From NCBI GenBank assembly GCA_035582835.1, contig JAYKAV010003077.1, positions 786,808 to 850,807 of the forward strand: a stretch of DNA of 64,000 nucleotides, in the 5' to 3' direction. The notes below the pieces were generated by a model. That model ran no database searches, was not told the origin of the DNA, and saw nothing but the letters and a program-made list of their open reading frames with translations. Numbering within the stretch: the stretch's first letter is position 1; each line of letters begins with the position of its first letter. The translations under genes and the position numbers were made by a program. Shown here piece by piece: positions 23,429 to 34,226 of this stretch. Source of the DNA: Phoebastria nigripes. Lineage: Eukaryota; Chordata; Aves; Procellariiformes; Diomedeidae.

Positions 23429-24580
23429 CCAAGACAAAAAATATAAAAAATGCCCTTCAACTCAATAGAGTCACCCGGGGTTCAGTTGTAGCCCCTGGGT
23501 TTTCATTTGGATAATGTTAAGTTATAGTAACTTAAATGGAATTTTTATGAGCAATTGTTTTGCCATGAAACAAGATCTCCTGTGGCATTGACCCAGGCAA
23601 ATATCTGCCCATTGGACATGCCAGCCAGCTCTTCTAGCAACCCCTGCTCTCGTGGAGCACGCTTCTGAGGTGGTGAGATGCTTGCTTGACTGGCAGGTGC
23701 CCTCAGGGGCGTACCTGTTCCTCACCTTGCTTTCCTGGAAAAAACACTTGTTTACAAAGCAGATATTTTAGTAGCATATGAGATTTAGAAGCANGTAAAA
23801 ATAAATTATTTGAGACAGAATCCAAAATAAGCTGTTGGAGTAAATGGGAGTACCATGAATGAGCAACTGGGGATTGAGACTTGTGGGTGGAGGAGATGGA
23901 CACGGGTGGCGATGGGAATGAGCGCGCTGTGTTTCTCCCTACACGCAGGTGTAAATGCCATGCTCCAGCCTTTTCTCCCGAGTTGTTCAGTCCTGGGCTT
24001 TCCTGTGTTTGCTTTATTTTCTGGTTTTGCCTCAGCAAAGTCTCCTGTGCAAGGATCCACTGCTGGGGTGTGAGGACACACAGATGCTCACTGCTGAGAC
24101 CTCTCCAGAACTGCCCTCGGTGTTTTCTCCCCAATGGTATTGCCAGTCCCAGAGAGCGAGGGTTCCCTTCCAGAGCGGTAGCCTTTGTTGCTCTTGTGCA
24201 CGCTAAAGCATAGTCCTATGTGATATTTGAGAGACGGATGAGTCATTTGGGGGCCAGCCCCGCTCCCATGACATTCACAGACAGGATTCATGCTGAATTT
24301 GCTGCTGTGTGATCAGACCCCTTTTATCCTTCCCTCTGAGACAAGCTGATCGCCGAGTGGGACGAGGAGCTGCTCTGCGTTGCCTGTGAGCTCTGCTGAG
24401 TGCTCCAGCCTGCGTTCTGGCTGCTCAGCAAAGGGTCCGAGTAGGAAGGGGAGGCTGTAGGGATGCTTAAAATTGAAGGGATTTGAGGAATAATAATAAT
24501 AAACATAAGAAATCGCTTTTATATGGGCTGGAGGAAAACGTGAAATAATGTCTGGGCTCTTCTCTGCTGAGATTTTGCAG

Positions 24581-24700
24581 GGATTCCCCCAACTCGAAAT
24601 ACTTAGTCCCCAAACCAAGACAAGCAGAGGGAGGAAATTGTGCCCTTGGCCCGAGGAGGTGCTTCAAGAGGGGAAAGGAGGGGTACTACACATCACTGGG
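24581..24700 (+). other. Candidate coding exon (unrecognised, low confidence)
   Basis: A 120-bp segment bounded by splice-like signals. The acceptor side reads gctcttctctgctgagattttgcag, with the AG at 24579-24580. The donor side reads CTGGG|GTGAGC, with GT at 24701. One frame is open for exactly 40 codons (phase 0 in, phase 0 out), starting with residues GFPQLEIL and ending with VLHITG. A second AG nine bases before the acceptor weakens it. The strand agrees with the sense direction suggested by the G+T skew. I recognise no family. A 40-codon open frame between chance splice motifs is not rare in 64 kb. Confidence 0.17.
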
Positions 24701-26788
24701 GTGAGCCCTTCTGCCATGAATCAGTGCTGGCTGCACGGCAAGGAGAGACGGCAAGGTTTTATGAGGTGGCAGAACACCACCAAAGCCAGTTTGTCCACAT
24801 CTTAGCTCGACTCCATCCCCTTTCACCCCCGAGATGTTTCTGTGCAAGAATGGGAGCTCTTCCCTTCCTGCACAGGTGTTCCCATGCGTAGTTTGTTTGC
24901 AGCCAGCTCAGGTAGGATCTCTCCCTCGAATTTTGTGGGGTTTTCTTTTGGATGTTTTGTTCAAGTCTGATTGCAGTGGCCTGTTCAGACAGGAGAACGA
25001 TTTACTGTTGTCTTTGGAGGAGGCTGAAGGCTGTCTCCTATGGGCAGCCTGATTTGTCCTCTCCGGGCAGCAAAGATGAATATTCTCTGAATTCTGGTAT
25101 GGAGGAGCAGAAAGGAAACAAGAGACTAGATGTTTTGGGAGAAGGGGGAAATGGGGAGCGGGATGAGACCAAACATTACTGACATGCAATTTAGGTTTCT
25201 TTTCCCCCTCTGNTATGTAGTTATCTGATTCGTGGAAAATTTGTGACTTTGTCCTAACACATACAAGACGGGCCCAGTGCAAATGACTGCTCAGAACAGA
25301 GGGCAGAAAGTCCCTGTTCTGTTGACAGTGTTTGTTAACTAATTAATGTTTTTAAAAGTATATGTATGATTGCATACTATTGNGTAGACTATCTGTAGCT
25401 GGCAAGTTTTAACATCCCTATAGGCGTGCAGAATTGGGGGCTGGTAGCTCCAGGTGACTCTTGGCTGGGAGTTTCCCTGGAGTGGGACCTCGATGCTTGG
25501 TTTGCTGTAGGTCCAGCCCANGCCAACTGCAGGTACCAGTGCTCTCTTGGCACCCAAATCCATATGTACCCAGTCACTGTGTATGTACCAAGGCATGCAG
25601 CAGTGGGTGCAGAGTTTGTTGATGGATGCAGTCTACACGCTCATTTTCATATGCTGGTGGGGATGGTCCCTTGCCTTGATTAGCTAAACCTCTTCCTTGG
25701 CTTTAGAGCCATTTTCACAACATTAATCTTAGAGCTGTGGGAATCCCCCAGCGCTGGGAGGGGTGTAGGAGAGAAACAGAAACAGCTGTATGTTTACCAA
25801 CCCCTTTTTGCCTTTTTGTTTGGAGAATCAAGTTCAGGTACTTAAACCACGTGAGGACTAGCTGTAGCTAGTTCCCTGCACAGTTCCTCTCGCTGAGTAT
25901 TGAATTTGTTCAGTACTCACAGCAGCACATTTTTTATGGGGACTAGCGTTTATCTTTGCATTTCTGGAAATTACTAGAGCTGAGGTGAAAACAAGCTGTT
26001 CTCCTGTGGAAGCTGTTGCATTGTACTAAAATAGAATATTGCGCCTTCAGGGGTGTGTGGTATTTCACAATACATCCCTCCATTGTGTGTTAAATGATAC
26101 AGCACTGTAATAAAATATGCCCAGATTGTTCTTATCTATTTTATGCCCTGTAACATTTTTCTATTTGCATCAAGCATTAAGGTCTACTAAAAAAAACGGA
26201 ATGGGGCAGGTCAGAGTGTGAGAGAGGATGGAATTGTGGGGATGGGATTTTTCTACTGGAAGGAGCACGGCTGAGAAGGATGATGTTGAGAGATAAACCT
26301 TGTACAAAGACAGTCATTATTTCAGAAGCCTTCCTTTTGCTTTCCAGGGAGAATGGTTACAGGAGCTTTGCCCAGGCTGGAGTATTTATAGGTTAAGATC
26401 TGTAAGAGACTTGTGCTTCTAGAGGCCCAAGTTCAGATACAGTCATTTCACAAGTGAAAACCAGTCAGTGCTGTGAACTGGGTGAGTAATGGTCCGTGTC
26501 GCACCTTTAATTGGTGACCTTTGTTCAGGAGGGGCCCAGGGGCACGTCTGAGAGCAGGAGCAGATTTTGCAAGGTGCAGCCGTGGAGCTAAGGAGAGCTT
26601 ATTTGAGAAGCAACTGTGCTGTCTATGACTCGAGAAGTTGCTAGTCGTCATGACTGATTTTCCTGAAAGCTGAAGTGCATTCAGCAGTTAAAATGACATT
26701 ATTACAGGTCTTTGGCATTTGTAAAAGATGCTCGTGTGTCTCTCTCTCATCACCTTTTCTCCTGTGCTTTCCCCTGCCCTTCTCTAAC

Positions 26789-26818
26789 CTGCATAACTAT
26801 CATAAATTGCCTACAATG
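26789..26818 (+). repeat. Copy 1 of a 30-bp duplicated element
   Basis: This differs from 28899-28928 at a single base (t/g at position 10 of 30). The last 20 bases are identical and begin atcataaattgcc. Both copies continue with 'ctttt(t/c)t' a few bases downstream. It is too complex to be low-complexity sequence. It could be a duplicated regulatory element, or the surviving core of an unnamed repeat. Confidence 0.85.
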
Positions 26819-26828
26819 AACTTTTCTT

Positions 26829-26864
26829 TAAGATAAACTCNTTATTCTCTAAGATAAACTCATT
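26829..26864 (+). repeat. Short tandem duplication with 21-bp period
   Basis: The phrase taagataaactc occurs at 26829-26840 and 26850-26861, offset by 21 bases, directly downstream of copy 1 of the 30-bp element. The N at 26841 aligns with an 'a' in the second copy, so the N stands for one base and not a gap. Confidence 0.75.
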
Positions 26865-27444
26865 CACATAGTCTACTCATTGTTTTTGTAGGCCCCTCTT
26901 GAGGGTATCAAAAGCTGAATGTTATTCTGATGTTTCAGCTGAGTATTATTATTCCTTCTAGTTCTGGGGTTTGCAGCCTGAACCAGACTCTTTGGCAGTG
27001 CCTGTGGTCACCAAGTTTCTGGACNTCCCTTGAGCACGTTCATTGTGGATCCTGAGTAACGAATCATTATGATACCTCTTTGTGCTTCAGCTCTAATGTC
27101 TTAACCCAGGCTGGTCAAGGCTCAAGAGCTGTGTGGGATGGATCCCAGCCCTGTTGGGATACGTGCCTCCAGTCCTGTTCTGTCCCACCTATGTGTAGAG
27201 GTTGGGTCATCAGTCTAAGCTCTCCTGGGCTGTGGACAGGCAGAGGAAGGGCACTCCCCTGGTTTATATACACCCTCCACACAGCTCTTCCCCTGCCCTC
27301 TGAGGACGGTCCTAAGGAAACACCAGTTCAGGGCTCATGAGCATTCACAGCAGAAATGGACTTGTTGAGCAGAAATGGAGGAGAAAACAAAGATGTCATC
27401 AGATTGCTGTACACATCCATGGATTGCTATGTCTTAAATGTTTT

Positions 27445-27860
27445 GTCCCCCATCTCTAAAGGGTGTAATAAAACTGGAAGAGGTACAGAGACGGGCTGTG
27501 AAGATGATGATCAGAGAGAGAGAAAATAACTTCAGTGTAAGGAATGGGTGAACAGAGTGGGGCTCTTCACTGTGGAAAAGAGGTGATTAAGCAGGAACGT
27601 GATAAACATTGATACAGTCATGAATAAGGTAGATGGAGAGTGACTGTTCAAGCTCTTCATACAAGACCTAGAGGCGTCAGATGAAGTGAGGAGGCTCAAT
27701 ACAGGCAGAAGAAGATATTTCTTCCTGTGAGTGGGCAGTGAGCTGTGGAAATCATCACCACTGGGTGGGTGTGAGAAGCTGATGTGGGTTTGGAAATCTG
27801 CTGGAAGCATTTGTGGAAGAAACACGGCGCAAGGCTGCTGAAGAGCATGACTCAGGAGAT
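27445..27860 (+). mobile_element. Ancient CR1-like LINE fragment
   Basis: A degraded CR1-type 3' coding remnant. Recognisable phrases occur in the expected order: 'actggaagaggtacagag' near 27472, 'agatgatgatcag' near 27502, 'tggggctcttcactgtgg' near 27559, 'cagtcatgaataag' near 27615, and 'tatttcttcctgtgagtggg' near 27716, followed by a 'gtggaa-tcatcaccac' segment. These correspond to the old CR1 families that birds share with turtles and crocodilians. No ATTCTRTG tail is seen, and many indels and stops break the frame. It is much older than the copy near 34.3 kb. The ends are approximate, and an L2 or other CR1-clade origin cannot be fully excluded without alignment. Confidence 0.72.
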
Positions 27861-28180
27861 CCCTAGTCACAACTTGTGCAGGTGGCTGATTATTCTGGGT
27901 AGACTCATTATGCACTGAGCTTGTTTTGATCTTCCTTAGACCTTCAGTACGGGCTGTTGGTAGAGCATCCAGCGAGGTGGACGCTCCGACTGGGTCAGTG
28001 TGCTGCCTTATGTTTTTCTGGGGAAAAGGCAGAGAAGTAGCTGGAAGCATCTGGCAGGCAGGTCTGAGCCCTTGTGCTCTTCCTGAACCACACTGCCTGG
28101 AAGGACAGAACTGCTTTCCAAAGAGGTCATGGTTTGGGGAGAAGGAAACTGTTCGGGAAGTTGAATTAGATTGAATTCTT

Positions 28181-28217
28181 NNNNNNNNNNNNNNNNNNNN
28201 NNNNNNNNNNNNNNNNN
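28181..28217. other. Assembly gap (37 N)
   Basis: This is the only run of more than one N in the window. It is followed directly by T17 (28218-28234), so the assembly probably broke on a poly-T tract. The real gap length is unknown. Confidence 0.97.
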
Positions 28218-28234
28218 TTTTTTTTTTTTTTTTT
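28218..28234 (+). repeat. Poly-T tract (T17) abutting the gap
   Basis: Seventeen Ts begin at the last N; the true tract is probably longer and extends into the gap. Confidence 0.9.
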
Positions 28235-28898
28235 GTTGACTGGTTGGAAACTTCTGTAGGAAGGGAACTTCTAAGGAGCTCTTGCCCCTTGTTCTCTGCA
28301 GATGAATAATGTTTTTCTTTGCCCCTCCCTCCCCAAAATTTGTTTTTACGTTACTGAAATAGAAGGCTTCGTACTGGTGTTGCTGAAAACAGGGATCCTT
28401 CTCTCAATTACCCATCTTGTCAGATTCTTTCTTGTTCTTTCAACTCATTCAAATGGTATTTCTTTTCCTTTCCTGTAGTCTGAATGCCTCTCTGCAGCCT
28501 GGTTCCCTTCTTGCGCTGGTCAAAATTGCGAGAAACCTTATTAAAATCAAAGTATTTAAATGAGGCGAGGTGCAGGGAGAAGTGAGAGCCTTCGTTGGAA
28601 GAAGCATACGCTGTTGTTTCATTGCTCTGGGGCCCTGGAGGAACACGGTTCATCTAACGGTGGGCTCAATAAAGATGCGAATTTTATACCGTCATCTGCT
28701 GTTAACATCAAAAAAAGATACGGCATTTGTAGGAGGACAGTGACTTTGTTTCAGCGTGAGCTCGTTTGTCTTTGTTCCTGCTATTCCAGTCCTCACAGGC
28801 ACAACTTCCAGACCCCTTCTTTGTCTGTCTGGTGTCAGAGGATGTCTGTGGTTTTCCCTACCCCTTCCGGGAAAAGAGGTGGCTTTGGCACATGTCAT

Positions 28899-28928
28899 CT
28901 GCATAACGATCATAAATTGCCTACAATG
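28899..28928 (+). repeat. Copy 2 of a 30-bp duplicated element
   Basis: Second copy of the element at 26789-26818, in the same orientation and about 2.1 kb downstream. It has one mismatch in 30 bases. Sequences beyond about 40 bases are not alignable by eye, so the duplicated unit is short. Confidence 0.85.
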
Positions 28929-28984
28929 GGCTTTTTTACTTCCGTAAAAAGAAAGCACCCTTTTCCCTCTTTCTTTAATAAAAA

Positions 28985-29290
28985 AGAATGAAGTAAATAA
29001 ATAAAAACCCTAGACAAAANCTAATATATTACAAACTGCCTTCTACCCGCAGTTTCCCAATTAGCTAATTATAACACGAATTTGCACACACACGCACACA
29101 GGCTTTTTTAAAGCAGACTGTTGCTATTCCCTTTCTGTACAAGGTTTTTAGTCACTGTACATCTTGTGTCTTTAAATAATGTATTAGGAACATTTTCGAG
29201 TCTGTAAGTGCTTTTTTAATGAGAGTGTGAAGATTTTAATGGGACTAGATTGCTTTTCATGACATTTCAGAGTGACTTAATTGTAACAAT
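28985..29290. promoter_or_regulatory. AT-rich high-complexity block
   Basis: It follows copy 2 of the 30-bp element. It contains 'ccaattagctaattataac', a homeodomain-type cluster with a near-palindromic aattagctaatt core, and a short (CA)n at about 29087-29100. It resembles a conserved noncoding element in composition only. Confidence 0.17.
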
Positions 29291-30084
29291 GTTGAGAGGC
29301 TGTATCTTAAAGTTTGCTAAGTATGTCTGGTGCGGATTGTAGTCAAATGCTTTAAAGACAGAATGGCTGATGAGATCAGATATAGCTTCTCTTTTTTTTT
29401 AATGTCAGCTTTGTTAAAGAGCAGAGTTTGCAGAGTTGACACGGAAGTCTGAGCTCAAACCTTAAAAATCTTCATTTTCTTCTAAACTAGCGGTGNGTCA
29501 TCAGTTCTGTTTAAGCCTGTTCTCAGTAATTTCAAAGATTATTTCCTTTAGTGCTGTGCTTGTGCTTGGTGCTTCTGTAGTCAGTGATGGGGCTGTGTAG
29601 GGTTTGTAAGATATTTTTTGTTCTTTAAAGCAGCAGCTGGATTTGATACAGGAGTTGCATTCAGCTTTTGGTTCATTTAGGCTACTTTGCATGAGTGTTA
29701 CAGACTGTTTTGGGATGGCTTTTAATTTGTGGCCAAATGGCAGGTTAAGGAATTGGCGTTGGTCTCCATCAAAATGCGGGCTCTGTCCTGAGCCTCTCCC
29801 TCTTCCAGGTCCCTCCCGTCCAAGCCAGAGCAGTTCTCTGGAAGAGGGAAATGTTAAACAGGAGAGAGCCCAAAGGAATCAAGGCATAACCTATAGCAGC
29901 TTGTACTGCTTTCATTGTACAAATACCCTTTGCACAGGGAGAAAGGAAAAAAAATTGCATTATAAAACCACTAAGGCAAAAAAGAACATTAGACTGCGGC
30001 AATGTGAAAGAGCATGAAACTATTTGCATTTCTTCAGTCTTTTCTTCCCAAAGACTTAACAGTATTCACCGAGCATAAATGAAA

Positions 30085-30235
30085 TAACTTTGAGAGCTCT
30101 CCTGTGGGACAGGGCAGTCTCGGGACTATTAAGTGACTTGCTCAAGGTCACCTGCAGCATCTGTGGCAGAGCCAGACTCGCATCTGCATGACTTGACTCC
30201 GTGGATTTGATTAGGCAATGAGGCCTCTTGTTTCT
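30085..30235 (+). mobile_element. MIR-like SINE remnant, forward orientation
   Basis: The block 'aagtgacttgctcaaggtca' at about 30131-30150, followed by 'cagcatctgtggcagagcca' at about 30156-30175, is a close match to the MIR core, where the consensus reads ttaagtgacttgcccaaggtcacacagc-x-gtggcagagcca. The flanks decay quickly. This is the best preserved MIR core in the window. An AmnSINE or LF-SINE relationship is an alternative, since those elements carry related core domains. Confidence 0.68.
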
Positions 30236-30615
30236 GGCAGGGCTTCTAGAAGCGACAAAACTTTTTGTTTAAGAAAAACAGAACTATAATTTAATTTGAG
30301 TTAGCACCAACCTACNTCCAAAGTAACTTCCTGAATGCAGATTTAATTCTCATTTAAAAACAAAGGCAGTGTTTAAGCATTTTGAGGCAATTTGAGAGCT
30401 AAACCTGTCTTTTCCCATGAACGCAACAGGGAGAAGAGTTGGAATGAGTCGGTCAATTTGCATGTGAAGTTACTAGTACGTGCCAGTGATAGATTTCACT
30501 TGACTTCCTCAGTGGTTGTTACTGTCTCCTGTGCCTTGGCATGGGATTGGGGAACATTTGGTATTTGGCAACATGCACCAGGCCAGAAATTGGTGATCGT
30601 TGCACCTGAATATAA

Positions 30616-30667
30616 AGCTGTTGAAATCAGTGAAGCTCCTCTGCATTACAGAGCTGAGCATCTGCCT
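30616..30667 (+). repeat. Ancient amniote palindromic repeat fragment
   Basis: The run 'gttgaaatcagtgaagctcc' at about 30620-30639 is followed by 'ttacagagctgagcatctgc'. It parallels the motif attgaagtcaatggagtta-cac-cagctgaggatctg known from old amniote interspersed repeats. It lies in the same orientation as the trace near 23.3 kb. Identity is partial and the family is not named. Confidence 0.3.
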
Positions 30668-32259
30668 TCTTGCATCCGTCTTGACTTTGTTTTGGTGTCT
30701 CCTGAAATGCTGGTTCTGTAACCTCCACTGGCTGTTTGCAACCACAAATTGCTATATACGAGCCAGCCCCTAAAACAAAAATATACCACGTGCTGTGCCT
30801 GTGGTGTATTTTGATGTTACACAAGCCCGACGGGATGAGTGACAGTATTTGTTCTGCAGCATAGGCAAGCCAAGAGGGCCAGGCTGCTGACAGTGGGATT
30901 TCTGTAGGGGCAGGGTTGAAGGCTTTTGGAGGAACATCATGTTTCTGAGTTGCCAGTAACATATGTTGGGCCTTTTAGCCTTGATTCTAAAAAATAATTG
31001 TTTCCACTTGAAAATAATGGGAAAAATACTCATTTAAGAAAAAAGTTAGTCGCATGAGAAGGTGCTCGGGGAATGAGGAATCCCTTCCTCACAGCCTGAT
31101 AAGTCAGGATCAGCTGAAATGGTTCACATTTCCTCGTGTGCCCATACTTCTCAAATTTTGGTCTGTTGGGAGGGCTGAATTAACAGGGTTGGACAAATCC
31201 TGCCCAGAGGCTGCTACAGGCTTTCATCTTTGCTCCTTTCCTCTGATGAATATCACTGAGGAAGAGATGCCTAAACTAGTCCTCGAAAATAAACGTAAAG
31301 GAGGGCTGAACAGATTTGCAGCATTGCTGAGCCAGCCCAATTCAGATTAAAGTCAGTTGGTGCTAGAGCTGCTCCCTGTGTACTTAAAATGACACGGATG
31401 GACGTCTAGCAGCCAAGGTGACCTGTAAGCAGATTCACCTCAAGGGGTGGTCAGGACTTTCTTCAATGCAATCTCTTGATTCCTAAAGATCTCGGTTTGC
31501 CCTGGACTTGCGAGGACGGAGGTGGCAAATCAGCAGATACCTGCAAAAGCCACACCTGGATGCTCCAGATGTTGCTCCAGGTGTTGCTACAGCTCCTCTC
31601 ACTTGCAGGTGCTTTCTTTGCTTGGTGGAAGCTGTGTGCGCAGTTGACAGTCAGTTGATGCATGTAGATTTTTGGTGGGGATGTTATGACACCTTTTCTA
31701 CTTCTCTGTCAGCCAAGGATGCTCGCCAGCCTGTGGGGTGGCCTTTGGTTTCGTCTCCAGGCTGGGATTTAAAGAATGTATATTGAGGATCTCTGTTTAA
31801 CCTGTGGAGAAAGGAAATGTTTTTTTTTAGCAGCTAAAAGCCCCTGAGCAGATGGTAACTCCTGCACTTGCTCATCCCTCATAGGGGTTTTGCTCACTTC
31901 CAGAGGGTAAGCGCTCATCAGTGCGATTTATAGCATCGTCTTTGCTTATCAAATGAGATGTCTGTAGAGAGGCCCCCTCCATCTCCCTTCCCAGCCACAC
32001 TCTCCCATTACACTCTGGCCTGCGGCTGCCTCTGGTTATGTGTGTTTGCACGGCAAAAGCGCGGGGATAAGAATGTTTTTCTTTCCTTTTGATCGTTAAC
32101 ACTGCTGATCTGCACAGCACCTGGCACCCAAGGGCACTGAGGGTTCCTCCTAAGAAAGAATGACAAATAACGACAGGGCAAAATGGCTTATAAGGTAAAA
32201 TAAAGGAAACTGGGGACATTGAGCGTCCCTTCAGCAGCACTTAGGGGAATGCTCCATAC

Positions 32260-32695
32260 CATGCAGGATTAGACTATAACCAGCTGTAAACCCAGGCTTT
32301 AATAATTAGTGGCTCTTATAATTGAAGATTAGCCTCAAATGAGTCTGCCTGTTTGTACACGATGGAACTTGGATGAAAGTTGTCTATTGAGATGTAATAC
32401 GAAAATGACAGAAACATCCACTGACAAAATACACCTCAGCAGTCTTGATTAGATTAAATCAAATGGTTACAGCATCTGGAGCCTTTAGCATGTACGGGGC
32501 ATCCTAATGGCCCTGAAAGCTTCCCCAAATCCTATTAGATAGGTTAATCTCATTGGAGAATACATTCCAGGTCTACATAAACTGCATTGCTATAATACTT
32601 TCCGTGGTTGCCTAATCCTTTAAGGTGAACTGTCATAGACTAGCTCTGTGGAGTGCATCGTAATGCAGTGCCCCAGAAAAGTTCAGTAAAACAAT
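32260..32695. promoter_or_regulatory. AT-rich block with clustered GATTA/TAATC sites
   Basis: About 430 bases without simple repeats and rich in GATTA/TAATC-type cores, the recognition class of bicoid-like (OTX/PITX) homeodomains. TAATCC lies at 32623-32628, and related cores occur in 'gattagcctc', 'gattagattaaatc' and 'ggttaatctc'. E-box-like CAAATG and CATCTG are also present. It is one of the longest conserved-element-like stretches here; the regulatory call is inference. Confidence 0.25.
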
Positions 32696-32707
32696 GCAAT
32701 TAAAAGG

Positions 32708-32724
32708 AAAAAAAAAAAAAAAAA
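32708..32724 (+). repeat. Poly-A tract (A17)
   Basis: Seventeen As at the end of the AT-rich block, followed by a C8 run near 32767-32774. Confidence 0.9.
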
Positions 32725-34226
32725 GGAACAAAAGAAACCCCCAGAAGCCCCAGTTCAAAACTTTCACCCCCCCCAGGGGAAATAGTCACGTTTTTGGCAA
32801 AACTGAGCCTTAATGTCCTACAATACATAGGATGCCCCTTGAGATATTATAGCCTTTAAACTATCGCTACTTTGAGCATTGAAGTCAGTCCTGGGTGCCT
32901 GAAGGCTAAAGCTACTGCCCCTTTGTGCTGTAGCCCTTTGCCATGCAGAGAAGTGAGATGTGGCATCCAGCGCCTCTGAACAGGCACAGGGATAAGCTGT
33001 GACCTAAGGAGCTTCAGAAGGACTTGTTCTGCCGGGACAAGTGCTGCCAGTGGGACTGTCCATGTGTCTGTCTGGGCTGGTGGAGCACGGGGCTGCTGTT
33101 CTGCCCCTACTTTGTGCCTGTTGGGTTTTTTTTTTTATGTAGCTGACCCAAACTCTTGAAAATAACTCAGAAGTTGGAATGGTGAAGAGGAGCTGCAAAT
33201 CAGGGATGATAGCTGTGTTGCACATGAATAAAATTCGAAGGTATTTTTCCTCACTTTATCATGCTGTATTTTATTCGTGCCACTTGGGAAGAACTGCTTC
33301 ATTCTTTCCCATGGATCCTCCATGCGCCCTTTCTAGCTGACTCCTTATGCCTGTGGAGCGGTGGTCAAATAGACATGAGATCCTCCCACTTGTGACAGGG
33401 CATGCTCTGGGGAACTGGGGCTTGGAGAAAGGCTGAAGTTACCTCCGTGACAGAGGCTCAGGTTAGGCTTGCAGGTCTGAAGCCTCCCTCCCTGCTTTGC
33501 TCAGGGTTCAACGTGTGCAGCCTGCCCCAGGACAGGGTGACCCAGCGCTGGCTCTTTCCGGGGAACACGTGTCCCCAGGGTGCAAAGATGGAGCAGAACC
33601 CTCTTTGAACCAGCTACTCAACTCCTAGCAGCATCCAGTCCCTGTCTGTTTGAAATCACGTCTGAGAGCACAGCACCGTAATTCGGCTCTCGGTGTTCTG
33701 CTCTGCAGGAGGAATTATTTCACCGGGTGCTGCTCCCTTGCCCCAGCTGGGTGCTGCTGTGGGAATGGGCCCAGCAATTGCGGTGAAGCTGCTGGCCTCT
33801 GATTTGCTTCATTTCCTCCTCCCCATTCTTGTTCCTGGCTTTATCACCTGGCTTTTTAACACAGCAGTCCGCTCTGGTGTGACAGGCGAGGTGGCAGCCG
33901 TCCCAGCCTTCTCTCCCGCCCTGTCCGTCCCCGCTGTGTGTGCGGGGTCTGTTTTCCTCCGAAGTAATACACTGATCCTCATGCTCCTGCACTGCTGGCG
34001 GCTTTTAAGTGAATGACGTGGTCCTGTGGCAGCGTTATTTCAAGACACGTACCCNAGTTACCTCTACACCATCACCGTCTCTCACACCCTTTCCAGCCTG
34101 TGGAAATAACGAGCCAGTTCCTGTACCCTGCTGTAGGAAAGGGGCTGTATTCTGGCATTATAAGGGATTAAAGCCTCCATTGTGGTCAACTATTGTGCAT
34201 TGCACGGATGTCTCCCGTGACTTTTA
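32725..34226. other. GC-neutral to GC-rich noncoding DNA before the CR1
   Basis: The stretch 33400-34000 is GC-rich. It has a plus-strand frame of 107 codons rich in hydrophobic residues (33693-34016), but no signal or domain that I recognise, and an antisense frame overlaps it. Confidence 0.5.

Larger units (their letters stand above)
21481..26788. other. Noncoding DNA with poly-T tracts and one exon candidate
   Basis: Unique sequence with the poly-T cluster and the candidate exon at 24581-24700. GC-rich parts at 22540-22900 and 23860-24200 carry overlapping frames on both strands (up to 143 codons) without known domains. A small perfect inverted repeat TTAAGTTA/TAACTTAA lies at 23517-23535. 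Confidence 0.5.
29291..32259. other. Unique noncoding DNA with MIR and old repeat traces
   Basis: Apart from the MIR near 30.1 kb and the repeat trace near 30.6 kb, only short open frames occur. The plus-strand frames at 29643-30017 and 30392-30721 show no recognisable domain. Confidence 0.5.

Noticed and set aside
23522..23734. Minus-strand terminal-exon-like segment: gtgttttttccag acceptor, 70 open codons, then a stop
   Set aside because: No polyadenylation signal follows before the poly-A/poly-T tracts, no family is recognised, and an internal GTGAGG donor competes. Chance is likely.
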